Below the pieces are notes generated by a model, which ran no database searches, was not told where the DNA came from, and was given only the letters and a program-made list of their open reading frames with translations. DNA of 64,000 bases. Origin: Methylocella tundrae. GTDB lineage: Bacteria > Pseudomonadota > Alphaproteobacteria > Rhizobiales > Beijerinckiaceae. Shown here piece by piece: positions 56,528 to 64,000 of this stretch (position 1 is the first letter of the stretch; each line of letters opens with the position of its first letter). The stretch lies in NCBI RefSeq assembly GCF_901905185.1, contig NZ_CABFMQ020000002.1, positions 62,001-126,000 of the forward strand, read 5' to 3'. The position numbers and the translations under genes are program-made.

Positions 56528-56814
56528 AGGATCTCCCAATGGCTACGAAATGCGCACACTGCTCAATTTTTCACTTGCAGTGAACATATTTGCTTTATAG
56601 GAAAACCTAGATCTTTCGTCAATACTTTTTCATGGCATTAGAGAATTTTCCGGATCTTACGACTAGCGCATTCCGTCAAAAGTAATCTGCATGCACACCG
56701 GTCGCTTCTTTTGCATCCATAATATTCATCTAGCTCTATTGATTAGGCGCGTTGCACTTTCTATAGGCGCCGGCGGCGACGGGCGCTTGAGCCGGCTTCG
56801 GCAGATGCCTCCTC
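56528..56814. other. AT-rich leader of the amide operon
   Basis: About 290 bases, clearly richer in A and T than the surroundings, lie between the porin terminator and urtA. It should hold the main promoter of the amide operon (minus strand). I found no convincing sigma-54 (GG-N10-GC) or sigma-70 pair; several T/A-rich segments at 56560-56660 are candidates. Confidence 0.45.
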
Positions 56815-56855
56815 TTTGCAAAAAAACAGCCGACGAGCGCGCGCTCGCCGGCTGA
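56815..56855 (-). terminator. Rho-independent terminator of the porin gene
   Basis: CAGCCGACGAGCG pairs with CGCTCGCCGGCTG (56827-56854, one A-C mismatch) and is followed on the minus strand by a run of T (56826-56820). It lies 30 bases past the porin stop, so the porin is transcribed separately from the amide operon. Confidence 0.92.
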
Positions 56856-56883
56856 TTAGTTTCACCTCAGAATTAGAGGGCGA

Positions 56884-58380
56884 TCAGGTCGGAGCGGCGA
56901 TGCCAAGGAGAACGCCGAGAGGAACGACAAAGGTTCCGCCAATATAGACGCCGTCCTTGGGGCGTGTGACCGTGCTCGGGTTCCAGAAGCTGTTGGGGTT
57001 GATCACATACTGAAAGACCGGCTCGAAGGCCATGCCTGCAGGCAGCGCGAGGTGAGCATTCGCCTCGATGACATATTTGTTCCGATTGAACGGAGCCCCT
57101 GTGCCGCCGGCGACGAAATTGGCGGCGGAGAGATACGCGTTATAATTTGGGTTGAGTTGCTCCCAGTTGAATTTGATACCGAAATTGTCGCCCGGCCTGC
57201 CGGCGAATGGCGAACTGAGCTTTGCGCCGACGTAAACGCTGCTGGAAACCGGCACTGTCGAATCGAGGGCGAAGCCGGCGCTGCCATAGAGCGAAATAGC
57301 GGTTGGAGTCAGATTTTTCTCAGTTCCTCCATCGGCCCGCCAGACGACCTGGTCACCTTGAAGGACCACGCCGGACGTTCCGTTCTTGGTGTTGGTCACG
57401 CCAAACGCCGTCGCGACATTATTATCGACATGGCTCTGCGAATTATAGAAGCCGGTGAACGAATAAGTGCCCGGGTATGGGTTGGTTGCAAAGGTGGTCT
57501 TCCAGCCGATCTCGCCCATTGCGATCACGCCTTGCGGATCTTCCTGGTTGAACCACCTGTAACCCGTCTGATAATTCGTTCCAGGGCTCCCGGAAAATAC
57601 GCCGGCCTCGGCGTAGACCGGCCCGTCGAACTTGTAGCTCACATTGCCGCCCCACACGCCGCGCTGCGGTGAGGTCCAGCCCGCATTAAGATAGAGAATG
57701 TCCTGGAAGCAGCTGTTGATGGAATTACAGTTGGGCAGAGCGTAATAGCGGTCCGGATGGGTCTTACCGATTTCGATGTCGAGATGATCATCGAAGAGCT
57801 TCTGCTCCAGGGTCATGATGGACAACCAAGCGCTCGCCGGCGTGTAGGGAGGTTGATAGCCAACGAGACTATCGCCAATCTGCGGCGCGAGATTCAGGTT
57901 TTCGACGATGCCGAAGAACGTGTTCTCATAATGAAGCGAGGTTCCTTGCAGGCCCATGATTTTGCCGAGATCCGCGTCGCCGCCCACAATGAAGTAGGCG
58001 GAGTTCGAATAGCGCCCCGTCACCAGTCCGGCGCTTGGGTTGCCCTGAACGAAGTCCAGCGCGAGCGCATGAAACGTATAGCCTTCCGCCGCCAGAGGGG
58101 CGAAAATCGAGGCCAGAGGCCCATTGAATCCTGGCTTGACAACCGGCTTCTCGAGACCAACCACGAGATTGGGATTGACGTCCTGCGGGTTCGCGCCGGG
58201 CGCCGCCTGACCGACTCCCTCCTGAGCCAACGCGCCCGACGCCAAACTCAAAAAGGCCGCGGCGGTCAATCCAGCGACGACGCCTGAGCGCCTCTGTCGT
58301 TTATGCGCCGGCGCGGCGGCCTCCGACTTTCGCGTCAACGTCGGCGGAGACGATCCGCCAGAAGCAGTTGTATTCGACAT
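56884..58380 (-). CDS. OprB-like outer-membrane porin
   Basis: The 498 residues have an unusually long basic N-terminus (about 35 residues) before the hydrophobic core GVVAGLTAAAFLSLASGALAQ of a signal peptide. The mature part is a beta-barrel with GGDADLGKIMGLQGTSLHYE, SAWLSIMTLEQKLFDDHLDIEIGKTHPD and repeated Gly/aromatic strands, matching the OprB/carbohydrate-porin family. Gene clusters for amide uptake (fmd of Methylophilus) also include a porin, so this one may let amides cross the outer membrane. It has its own terminator. Confidence 0.82.
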   Translation of the reverse strand: MSNTTASGGSSPPTLTRKSEAAAPAHKRQRRSGVVAGLTAAAFLSLASGALAQEGVGQAAPGANPQDVNPNLVVGLEKPVVKPGFNGPLASIFAPLAAEGYTFHALALDFVQGNPSAGLVTGRYSNSAYFIVGGDADLGKIMGLQGTSLHYENTFFGIVENLNLAPQIGDSLVGYQPPYTPASAWLSIMTLEQKLFDDHLDIEIGKTHPDRYYALPNCNSINSCFQDILYLNAGWTSPQRGVWGGNVSYKFDGPVYAEAGVFSGSPGTNYQTGYRWFNQEDPQGVIAMGEIGWKTTFATNPYPGTYSFTGFYNSQSHVDNNVATAFGVTNTKNGTSGVVLQGDQVVWRADGGTEKNLTPTAISLYGSAGFALDSTVPVSSSVYVGAKLSSPFAGRPGDNFGIKFNWEQLNPNYNAYLSAANFVAGGTGAPFNRNKYVIEANAHLALPAGMAFEPVFQYVINPNSFWNPSTVTRPKDGVYIGGTFVVPLGVLLGIAAPT

Positions 58381-59253
58381 TCTCTACTCCTGAAATTAGC
58401 CGGACCGAGATCTCATCCCGATCCGTTAGCCAGCTCGCATCCGAGTCTGGACTCGGCTTCGCAACCCCATCGCTGGGAAATTCATTCACCAAAGCGCGGC
58501 AAAGCCGCATCGCTCATGCAGTTCGCCGGAGCCGGAAGTCGCTCAATATCCACCGCGCATCTCGTTTGAAGAGACATCACAGCTATAGGCGCGCTCTTGT
58601 CTCGCAGGCCGATCGATAGCTCAATTTAAACTCAGCGAGCCCCCCGATTCCTAGTCAAAACATCTACTCTTTCTGACCCTTATATTCCTAGCCTTTCTGA
58701 CTGATACGTCTAAGGCTTGATGTACGAAGCGGAGACTGTCAATGTCCGAATAAACAAATGTTCCTAAGAGTGATATTTTCGCATCATTTATTGTTCGAGA
58801 TCAAAGCAGAAACCGTGCCGTTCGATTGGACCTTCCGCTTACTCGCGGGGCGGAGGATGAGTTGGCGCATCTGCTTATTTGCCGGGCGCTGGCGAAGCTA
58901 GATCATCCGTCAGACCGGACCGCCTCGCGCCGCGGCTTCGGACGGAAACGTAAGACTTGGCTCGATGAGAAAATCGCAGCTTATGTCTCGGCCCTTTGGA
59001 TCTTCAGACCGGATCGAAGGCCGCCCTTTGAAATCCGGCGGGGATTGACGCGCCCCATTCATCAGGGCCTGCGCGGGCTTGTGGGATCATCAGCCAGCTT
59101 TGGGGAAAGGCGTTCGGTTAAACGCAGTGGCCGGCGCCTGCCGGCAAACGGCTGCCCAAGTTTATTGCAACTGCTTAAATTGATGCATTTCCCTCAGCGC
59201 GGCGCGTCATGTTCACGACCGTGGGAACGTGGCGCATCGGCGCGCGCCGCCGT
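58381..59253. other. Long intergenic region upstream of the porin
   Basis: Nearly 870 bases hold no credible gene. An open frame at 58826-59305 (plus) is Arg-rich, has no ribosome site and overlaps the binding-protein gene, so I reject it. The part from 58640 to 58800 is AT-rich and carries direct repeats; it probably contains the porin promoter. Confidence 0.5.
58647..58701. repeat. Paired direct repeats upstream of the porin
   Basis: CTTTCTGAC occurs at 58669 and 58693 (24 bases apart) and ATTCCTAG at 58647 and 58684. They lie 270-320 bases upstream of the porin start and could be regulator-binding sites; this is inference from repetition alone. Confidence 0.45.
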
Positions 59254-60486
59254 TCAGGAATCGGGAGATATCCATGGGGGCGCGACGAAGCGCTCTGTAT
59301 TGTAAGGTTCGGGAGCGATGAGCGCCAAAGCCCCCTTCTTCCAGTCCTGGATCTGATAAAAAAGATGCGGCAGCCCGAGGGAAGGATCATGGACATAGTC
59401 GGGATAGGGCGCGGCGGCCTGCCAGTCGGGATGATACCGGATGATGCCGGCGACGCTGCGATAGATCGTCTCGCGGAGGGCGCGGGCTACTGCGCGGTTC
59501 TGATCGAACGCGCCGGGGGCGCCGGCGCCGCCGGCGATGCAGGCTGCAATCGCATAATGATGGACAGCGCCATAGGACTGACAGCCGACCTGCGGCGTCG
59601 AGCCTTCGCCAAACCGTTGGATGTAGCGCCGCGCGAAGCGTTGGCCGATGTCGTCGCGCAACAGGCCGATGACGGTGCTGACGATGACGCCCACGGCCTT
59701 GTCCTGCGCGATGTCGACAAAGGACTGATGCATCGCGCCATATTGCAGATAGACGATGCTGTTGGTCGGCTGCTCCATGAACTGGAGCTGGAAGGAGGCG
59801 AGGTCGCCGGCGTAGAAATGCGTATTGGCGATGACCGCGGGTTTGACGGCGCGCACCTGCGCCAGAACGTCGCGCCAGTCAGTGGTCGGCGTCGCGACGA
59901 TATGGGGGCCGAACGCGAGTTTCCAGCCAAACTGCGCCGCCGCCGCCGCCATGGCGTTGGCGATGACGATGCTATAGGGCTTTGATCCGGAAATGATCGC
60001 GATGCGGTTCGATTGAGGCTTCCATTGTCCGCTGTCGCGCAGCCATGAAATGAATTTGATGAAGCCCTGGCCGTACCAATAGTCAGCTGGGTCCCCCATG
60101 AAACAACCGAAATAGCGATCCGGATCACTGAGGATCGTATCGTGGTGCTGCAAGAGCGTATTGTGATGAATATAGATGATGCCTGCGTCGGCGATCGGTT
60201 CATATTCGGAATTCTGCGGCCCAATATTGTAGCCGTTGATGATCGCATGGACGTTGTGAATCTCGATCAGCTTTCGCGCCGCGGCGACAACCTCATCCGC
60301 GCTCTGATGCTTGGTGTCGACGAACACCGGACTGAGCGGCCGGCCATGGATGCCGCCGCGCGCATTGACCTCCTCGACGGCAAGCATGACTCCCTTGCGG
60401 AATTCGGCGCCATCGGCCGCGGAGGGCCCGGAGAGAGGCACCATGCTGCCGATCGGTATTGGTGCGCCTTGAGGTGATGTTGACAT
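59254..60486 (-). CDS. Type-1 periplasmic-binding-fold protein without signal peptide (AmiC-like sensor?)
   Basis: The 410 residues start directly with the ligand domain (PIPIGSMVPLSGPSAADGAEF), and an in-frame TAG six codons before the ATG excludes a longer form with a signal. The fold is that of AmiC/UrtA (VMLAVEEVNARGGIHGRPL). It is a paralogue of the exported binding protein at the right edge (shared DSGxWKP segment). AmiC of Pseudomonas is likewise cytosolic and senses amides. Placed 142 bases after a hybrid kinase, it may present ligand state to the two-component pair. Confidence 0.8.
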   Translation of the reverse strand: MSTSPQGAPIPIGSMVPLSGPSAADGAEFRKGVMLAVEEVNARGGIHGRPLSPVFVDTKHQSADEVVAAARKLIEIHNVHAIINGYNIGPQNSEYEPIADAGIIYIHHNTLLQHHDTILSDPDRYFGCFMGDPADYWYGQGFIKFISWLRDSGQWKPQSNRIAIISGSKPYSIVIANAMAAAAAQFGWKLAFGPHIVATPTTDWRDVLAQVRAVKPAVIANTHFYAGDLASFQLQFMEQPTNSIVYLQYGAMHQSFVDIAQDKAVGVIVSTVIGLLRDDIGQRFARRYIQRFGEGSTPQVGCQSYGAVHHYAIAACIAGGAGAPGAFDQNRAVARALRETIYRSVAGIIRYHPDWQAAAPYPDYVHDPSLGLPHLFYQIQDWKKGALALIAPEPYNTERFVAPPWISPDS

Positions 60487-60628
60487 GGCTTTGACGACCG
60501 TTGGCTACGACTGCGATCCTGGGCGCTCAGCAAGGTTGCGCTGGCGCGCCAATCCGACCTTGCCTCGCATTTTTTGATTTGGCGTCATTTTCATCCGAAC
60601 GCCGGCGTCCAGTTTTCGGAAACAGCGC

Positions 60629-62185
60629 TTAGATCAGGCCGGGTTCGAAGAGAAGATTGTGCATGAGAACGCGAAGGCGGGGTGGACTGACGGGCTTGAT
60701 AAGCACGGGAAAGCCCTCCGCCTTCACCTGCGCGATCACACGCGGATCCGTATCAGCGGTAACGATGATGCCCGGCACTGGCCTGCCGAGGATCGCGCGG
60801 ACGGCGCGAATGATCGAGGTGCCATATTGGCCGCGCAGATTGTAATCGGCGATGATGAGCTTTGGATCGAGGTTTTCCTCATGCAGCAGGCGTAGCGCCT
60901 GGGCCTCGCCTTCGACGGCGTGAACGTCGACGCCCCAGCGCTCCAGCAGCTCCTTCATGGCCCGGCGCAGCACGTCGTCGTCCTCGACGAGAAGCGTCGA
61001 TACGCCGACGAACTCGCCGCCAAGCATCTCGCTGATTTCCGGTTCGCCGATGGCGCTGTGCCAAACATTGCCGAGCGGAACAACCACCGCGAACACGGTT
61101 CCGCGGCCGGGAATTGAGCGCACCGTCACTTCATGTTTCAGGAGAATGGCGAGGCGCTTCACGATGTTCAGTCCGAGCCCGAGGCCCATCTTCTTCGCGC
61201 GCGTCGCGTCCGGCGCCTTGTAGAACTCATCGAAGATGCGCGGCAAATGCTCGGCCTCGACGCCGCGGCCGGTATCCCAGACCTCAATGCGCAACGAGCG
61301 CCCGACATGCCGGCAGCCGACGACGATTCCCCCATAATCAGTGTAGCGAATGGCGTTGGCGACGAAATTGCTGAGAATGCGCTCGAGCAGCGCCTTGTCC
61401 GATGTCACGGCGCCTCGTGGCGCGACGAAGCGGAGGTCGAGCGCCTTCTCGGCTGCAAGATGCCGGAACTGAACGTTGAGACGCTGGAAGAGATCGACAA
61501 GCTGGAAAGTCGTCACGCGCGGTAGAATCTGGCCAGCGTCAAGCTGTCCGATCTGCAGCAGGGAGCCGAGCAAATCCTCCATGATTGAGACGGCGATCTC
61601 CATCACGTGGAGCATGTCGTCGCGCCGGCTCTTATCCTCCTCGCTCATGCAATTATAGATAAGGATTCGCAAAGTGGCGAGAGGTTGCCGGAGATCGTGG
61701 TTCGCCGCGCGCAGGAACCGCGATTTCGCCTGATCCGTCGTCTCCGCCTGTTCCTTCGCCTGCCGCAGAGCGCGTTCGTTCTGTTTCGCCTTCGAGATGT
61801 CATGGATGGTGAGGGCCATGCCGCCGCCGGCGATAGGCTTTTGCACGACGTCAAGGGTTCGCCCGTCAGCCAGGGCGACCTCGCTTTGTTTGTCGGCCCC
61901 GAACTCGGCGTCCTCACCGGCGATCCATGCGTCGCTCAAGACGGGAAGGAGCCATTCGTTCGACTGCGCGACGCGGCGCAGATAATCAGCGAACAGGATG
62001 CCGCTGCCCAGCACCTGACCGCCTGAGCCGAATGAGTCGCAGAACGGCCGGTTGGCGTAGCGCAGACGCCGATCGCTCCCCCAAATTGCGATTCCAGTCG
62101 CAATGGCGTCGAGGCCGCCGGCGAGCGCGTCAGAGGCGGCTTGCTGCGCGTCCTTCTCAACCTGCGACGACGCGTCGACCCTCAC
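60629..62185 (-). CDS. Hybrid PAS histidine kinase with receiver domain
   Basis: The 518 residues have no transmembrane helix. Domains in order: a PAS-like N-terminal region (GLDAIATGIAIWGSDRRLRYAN, about 20-140), HisKA with H-box NHDLRQPLATLR (about 163), HATPase with NFVANAIRYT, DTGRGVE and GLGLGLNIVKRL, and a C-terminal receiver (LLVEDDDVLRRA, phospho-acceptor Asp in LIIADYNLRG about 445, VTADT, LIKPVSP). The NHDLRQPL subtype is often paired with LuxR-type regulators, as here. It lies 13 bases after the response regulator. With no membrane sensor, the ligand must be sensed in the cytosol. Confidence 0.92.
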   Translation of the reverse strand: MRVDASSQVEKDAQQAASDALAGGLDAIATGIAIWGSDRRLRYANRPFCDSFGSGGQVLGSGILFADYLRRVAQSNEWLLPVLSDAWIAGEDAEFGADKQSEVALADGRTLDVVQKPIAGGGMALTIHDISKAKQNERALRQAKEQAETTDQAKSRFLRAANHDLRQPLATLRILIYNCMSEEDKSRRDDMLHVMEIAVSIMEDLLGSLLQIGQLDAGQILPRVTTFQLVDLFQRLNVQFRHLAAEKALDLRFVAPRGAVTSDKALLERILSNFVANAIRYTDYGGIVVGCRHVGRSLRIEVWDTGRGVEAEHLPRIFDEFYKAPDATRAKKMGLGLGLNIVKRLAILLKHEVTVRSIPGRGTVFAVVVPLGNVWHSAIGEPEISEMLGGEFVGVSTLLVEDDDVLRRAMKELLERWGVDVHAVEGEAQALRLLHEENLDPKLIIADYNLRGQYGTSIIRAVRAILGRPVPGIIVTADTDPRVIAQVKAEGFPVLIKPVSPPRLRVLMHNLLFEPGLI

Positions 62186-62198
62186 TCGACCCGTCCCT

Positions 62199-62858
62199 TC
62201 AGCGTTCGCTCAACTTCGCGTCATTGACCACATTGACAGCGTAGTGGATCGTCGCCGAGCGATCCGCAAGCCCGAGTTTCTTCATCATATTGCCAAGGTG
62301 CACGCGAACCGTATGGCTCGTCAGGCTGAGATCGCAGGCGATCCGCTTGACCGAATAGCCTTTTCCGAGCAGCGAAAGGACGTCACGCTCCCGATTGGTG
62401 AGCAGATCGACGCTGGGCTCGCCCGCCGCATCCGGCGCCGCGCGCTGCGCCCCGTTCGAGGACTGTTTAATAATCCGGCGTGGAAATGAGACTTCGCCCG
62501 CGAGAACGCGTTCGAATGCGCGCTCGACCTCGGCGCCGCTGGCCGACTTCGGGATATAGCCGATAACGCCCTGCTCGACCGAACGAATCACGTGCTCGAC
62601 ATCCTCATGCACTGAAACGACGACGATCGGCACTTCGGGAAACTCGGTTCTCAGCCTATGCAGGCCCGTGAATGCGTCAAAACCGGGCATGATGAGATCG
62701 ACAAGCAAGAGGTCCATGTCGGGATGCTCGCGCAAGGTCGTGATCGCTTCGTCGAATGTCGCAGCTTCGAAGACGGCCAGCTGCTTTTGCAGGCGTTGCA
62801 TGACCTGTTTCAGTGATTCTCTCACGACCCAGTGATCGTCGGCGATCAGAACTTTCAT
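62199..62858 (-). CDS. LuxR/NarL-family response regulator
   Basis: The 219-residue protein starts MKVLIADDHWVVRESL at 62858 (a TTG eight codons upstream is an alternative). The receiver has the acidic pair in IADDH, phospho-acceptor Asp in LLLVDLIMPGFD (about 51), and Lys in GYIPKSASG. The C-terminal LuxR helix-turn-helix reads LTNRERDVLSLLGKGYSVKRIA and SLTSHTVRVHLGNMMKKLG. It heads the operon with the hybrid kinase and the signal-less binding protein and probably controls the porin, the amide operon or the divergent transporter. Confidence 0.93.
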   Translation of the reverse strand: MKVLIADDHWVVRESLKQVMQRLQKQLAVFEAATFDEAITTLREHPDMDLLLVDLIMPGFDAFTGLHRLRTEFPEVPIVVVSVHEDVEHVIRSVEQGVIGYIPKSASGAEVERAFERVLAGEVSFPRRIIKQSSNGAQRAAPDAAGEPSVDLLTNRERDVLSLLGKGYSVKRIACDLSLTSHTVRVHLGNMMKKLGLADRSATIHYAVNVVNDAKLSER

Positions 62859-63319
62859 CTTATAGGTCTCAAAGGCGCTCAAAGGTGGGGCGCGGAGCCG
62901 AAGACGACAAAGGCGTGCGACTCAACGCATCATTCGCGCGTTGAATGTTGTGGTTTCTATCATAGCAGGCCGCGACCGAAAAGCGCGCACCCAAAAGCGT
63001 CATCTGTCCAAACATCTAGGCATTCCAACTAGACACATGTGGCGAGGCGCGTCCAGCCAAATGCCGAATCCCCGCCGAACATTGGGTAACTCTTAGGCAC
63101 ACTGGCGCACATTGCGGCTATCATTGCTTCATAAGAAATATTTTTCATCATTACGCAAGCTTTTGCTTGACGCTGCAAGCGCCAGCCACTTAACATCCTA
63201 GACGAAACAGCAACAACATACAATTAGCATTAGGACATATTGGCTAGCTCGGGGCCGGCCTCTCAAAAGAGGAAGCGCGCGCACGCCACAAACAAACATT
63301 CCGCAAGAGGGGTAGGGAT
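62859..63319. other. Divergent promoter region
   Basis: About 460 bases between the response regulator (minus) and the exported binding protein (plus). An AT-rich part (63120-63240) near the plus gene probably holds its promoter. I checked TGGCGCACATTGC at 63103-63115 as a sigma-54 site, but the GG-GC spacing is eight, not ten. No gene is supported. Confidence 0.5.
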
Positions 63320-64000
63320 ATGGTTCGAAAGATCAATCGGAGAGAGGTCGTACTCAGCGCAGCCGCGGGGGCGGCGGCGACGATATTTCCCGCTCCTTAT
63401 ATTTCCAAAGGCTTCGCGCTCGACTCGAAGCCGATCGTACTGGGCGTGCCGACATCACAAACCGCGGCGGCCGGCGTCGCCGACGATCTCGACCATCTCA
63501 ACGGCACGACTCTCGCGATGGAGGAGATCAACGCCGCCGGAGGCATTCTCGGTCGCCCGCTGAAGCTCTTCGTCACGGACGTCGACAAGCTCTCGCCCGA
63601 AAGCTGCCAGCAGGCCATCGCAGCCTGCGTCGACGCAAAGGTGGATGCGATCTCCAACGCATTCCTCTTCGTTCCAATCCCTGCGATGGACGCCTCGGCC
63701 AAATACAAATGCCCTTACCTGCAGGGCAACACACAGCGCGCCGCCACCGAGGCGTTCAAGGCCAATCCCACGAAGTACAGCCATATCTTCCAGACCGATC
63801 CGTCGGAAGTTCACTACGGCTACACCTATCCGGTCTGGCTCAAGGCGATGGAGGACTCCGGCGCCTGGAAGCCAAAGAATCGCAAGGTGCACATTGTTCA
63901 GGAGCAGGTCGCCTACTGCCAGACCATCTCCAAGGCGGCGCAGCAGGCGCTGAAGAACAGCAACTTTGAGCTCGCCGCGGTCACGGACATTCAATTTCCG
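63320..64000 (+). CDS. Tat-exported type-1 ABC binding protein (partial)
   Basis: The gene runs off the right edge; 227 codons are visible from ATG 63320, preceded by AGGGGTAGGG. The N-terminus KINRREVVLSAAAGAAATIF is a twin-arginine signal. The mature part shows VLGVPTSQTAAAGVADDL, LAMEEINAAGGILGRPLKLF and PYLQGNTQRAATEAF, the urea/amide/branched-chain binding-protein fold. It is a paralogue of the signal-less protein at 59254-60486 and is transcribed divergently from the two-component genes, so it probably starts a second ABC operon under their control. Confidence 0.87.
   Translation, partial: MVRKINRREVVLSAAAGAAATIFPAPYISKGFALDSKPIVLGVPTSQTAAAGVADDLDHLNGTTLAMEEINAAGGILGRPLKLFVTDVDKLSPESCQQAIAACVDAKVDAISNAFLFVPIPAMDASAKYKCPYLQGNTQRAATEAFKANPTKYSHIFQTDPSEVHYGYTYPVWLKAMEDSGAWKPKNRKVHIVQEQVAYCQTISKAAQQALKNSNFELAAVTDIQFP

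Noticed and set aside
58826..59305. 159-codon plus-strand frame
   Set aside because: No ribosome site, Arg-rich, low-complexity product, and it overlaps the end of the binding-protein gene.
63103..63115. Possible sigma-54 promoter TGGCGCACATTGC
   Set aside because: The GG and GC elements are separated by eight bases instead of ten.
1..64000. CRISPR arrays, insertion sequences, prophage genes
   Set aside because: No regularly spaced repeats, transposase, integrase or phage structural genes were seen on reading the whole window.

Overview
The window looks like an alphaproteobacterial (Hyphomicrobiales-type) chromosome. Support comes from the order of the division and cell-wall (dcw) genes, a tRNA-His without an encoded G-1, a PdhS/PleC-like kinase, and high GC throughout. 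The C1/amide gene content would suit a methylotroph or a relative of Beijerinckiaceae/Methylocystaceae, but that placement is inference. I see no insertion sequence, prophage, integrase or CRISPR array.

Region 1 (1-20.3 kb, all minus strand) is a complete dcw cluster: mraZ-rsmH-ftsL-ftsI-murE-murF-mraY-murD-ftsW-murG-murC-murB-ddl-ftsQ-ftsA-ftsZ, then a partial bamD at the left edge. Most junctions overlap or abut. Four boxes spaced exactly 10 bp apart, matching the MraZ-binding consensus, lie upstream of mraZ. lpxC, usually next to ftsZ in relatives, is absent. Two degenerate palindromic repeats flank murB.

Region 2 (20.7-29.8 kb) is mixed: small secreted or acidic proteins, a 902-residue PAS histidine kinase, tRNA-His, a coiled-coil membrane protein with a clear terminator, mtnA, and two tandem paralogous five-helix membrane proteins of unknown function.

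Region 3 (30.5-40.0 kb, plus strand) is a tight operon: Tat-exported family-5 binding protein, two Dpp/Opp-type permeases, a fused double ABC ATPase whose first half has lost its catalytic residues, a DeoR-type regulator, a fusion of an M20 amidohydrolase to an APH/choline-kinase domain, and a second choline-kinase-like protein. It looks like an uncharacterised uptake, hydrolysis and phosphorylation pathway.

Region 4 (56.5 down to 40.0 kb, minus strand) is a run of seventeen genes for amide and urea use: urtA-urtB-urtC-urtD-urtE-type ABC transporter, both subunits of an N,N-dimethylformamidase-like enzyme, a Rieske-oxygenase-like protein lacking normal metal ligands, a Sel1-repeat protein, a 95-residue unknown, aliphatic amidase AmiE, then urease ureE-ureF-ureAB(fused)-ureC-ureG-ureD. 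Together they could import amides and urea and release dimethylamine, formate or other acids, ammonia and CO2.

Region 5 (56.8-64.0 kb) holds an OprB-like porin, a binding-protein homologue without a signal peptide, a hybrid histidine kinase and a LuxR-type response regulator (minus strand). A divergent Tat-exported binding protein runs off the right edge. The signal-less binding protein plus two-component pair resembles a cytosolic ligand sensor, possibly controlling the amide genes. The most novel parts are the integrated amide island with its pseudo-Rieske protein, this sensor module, and the M20-kinase fusion operon.
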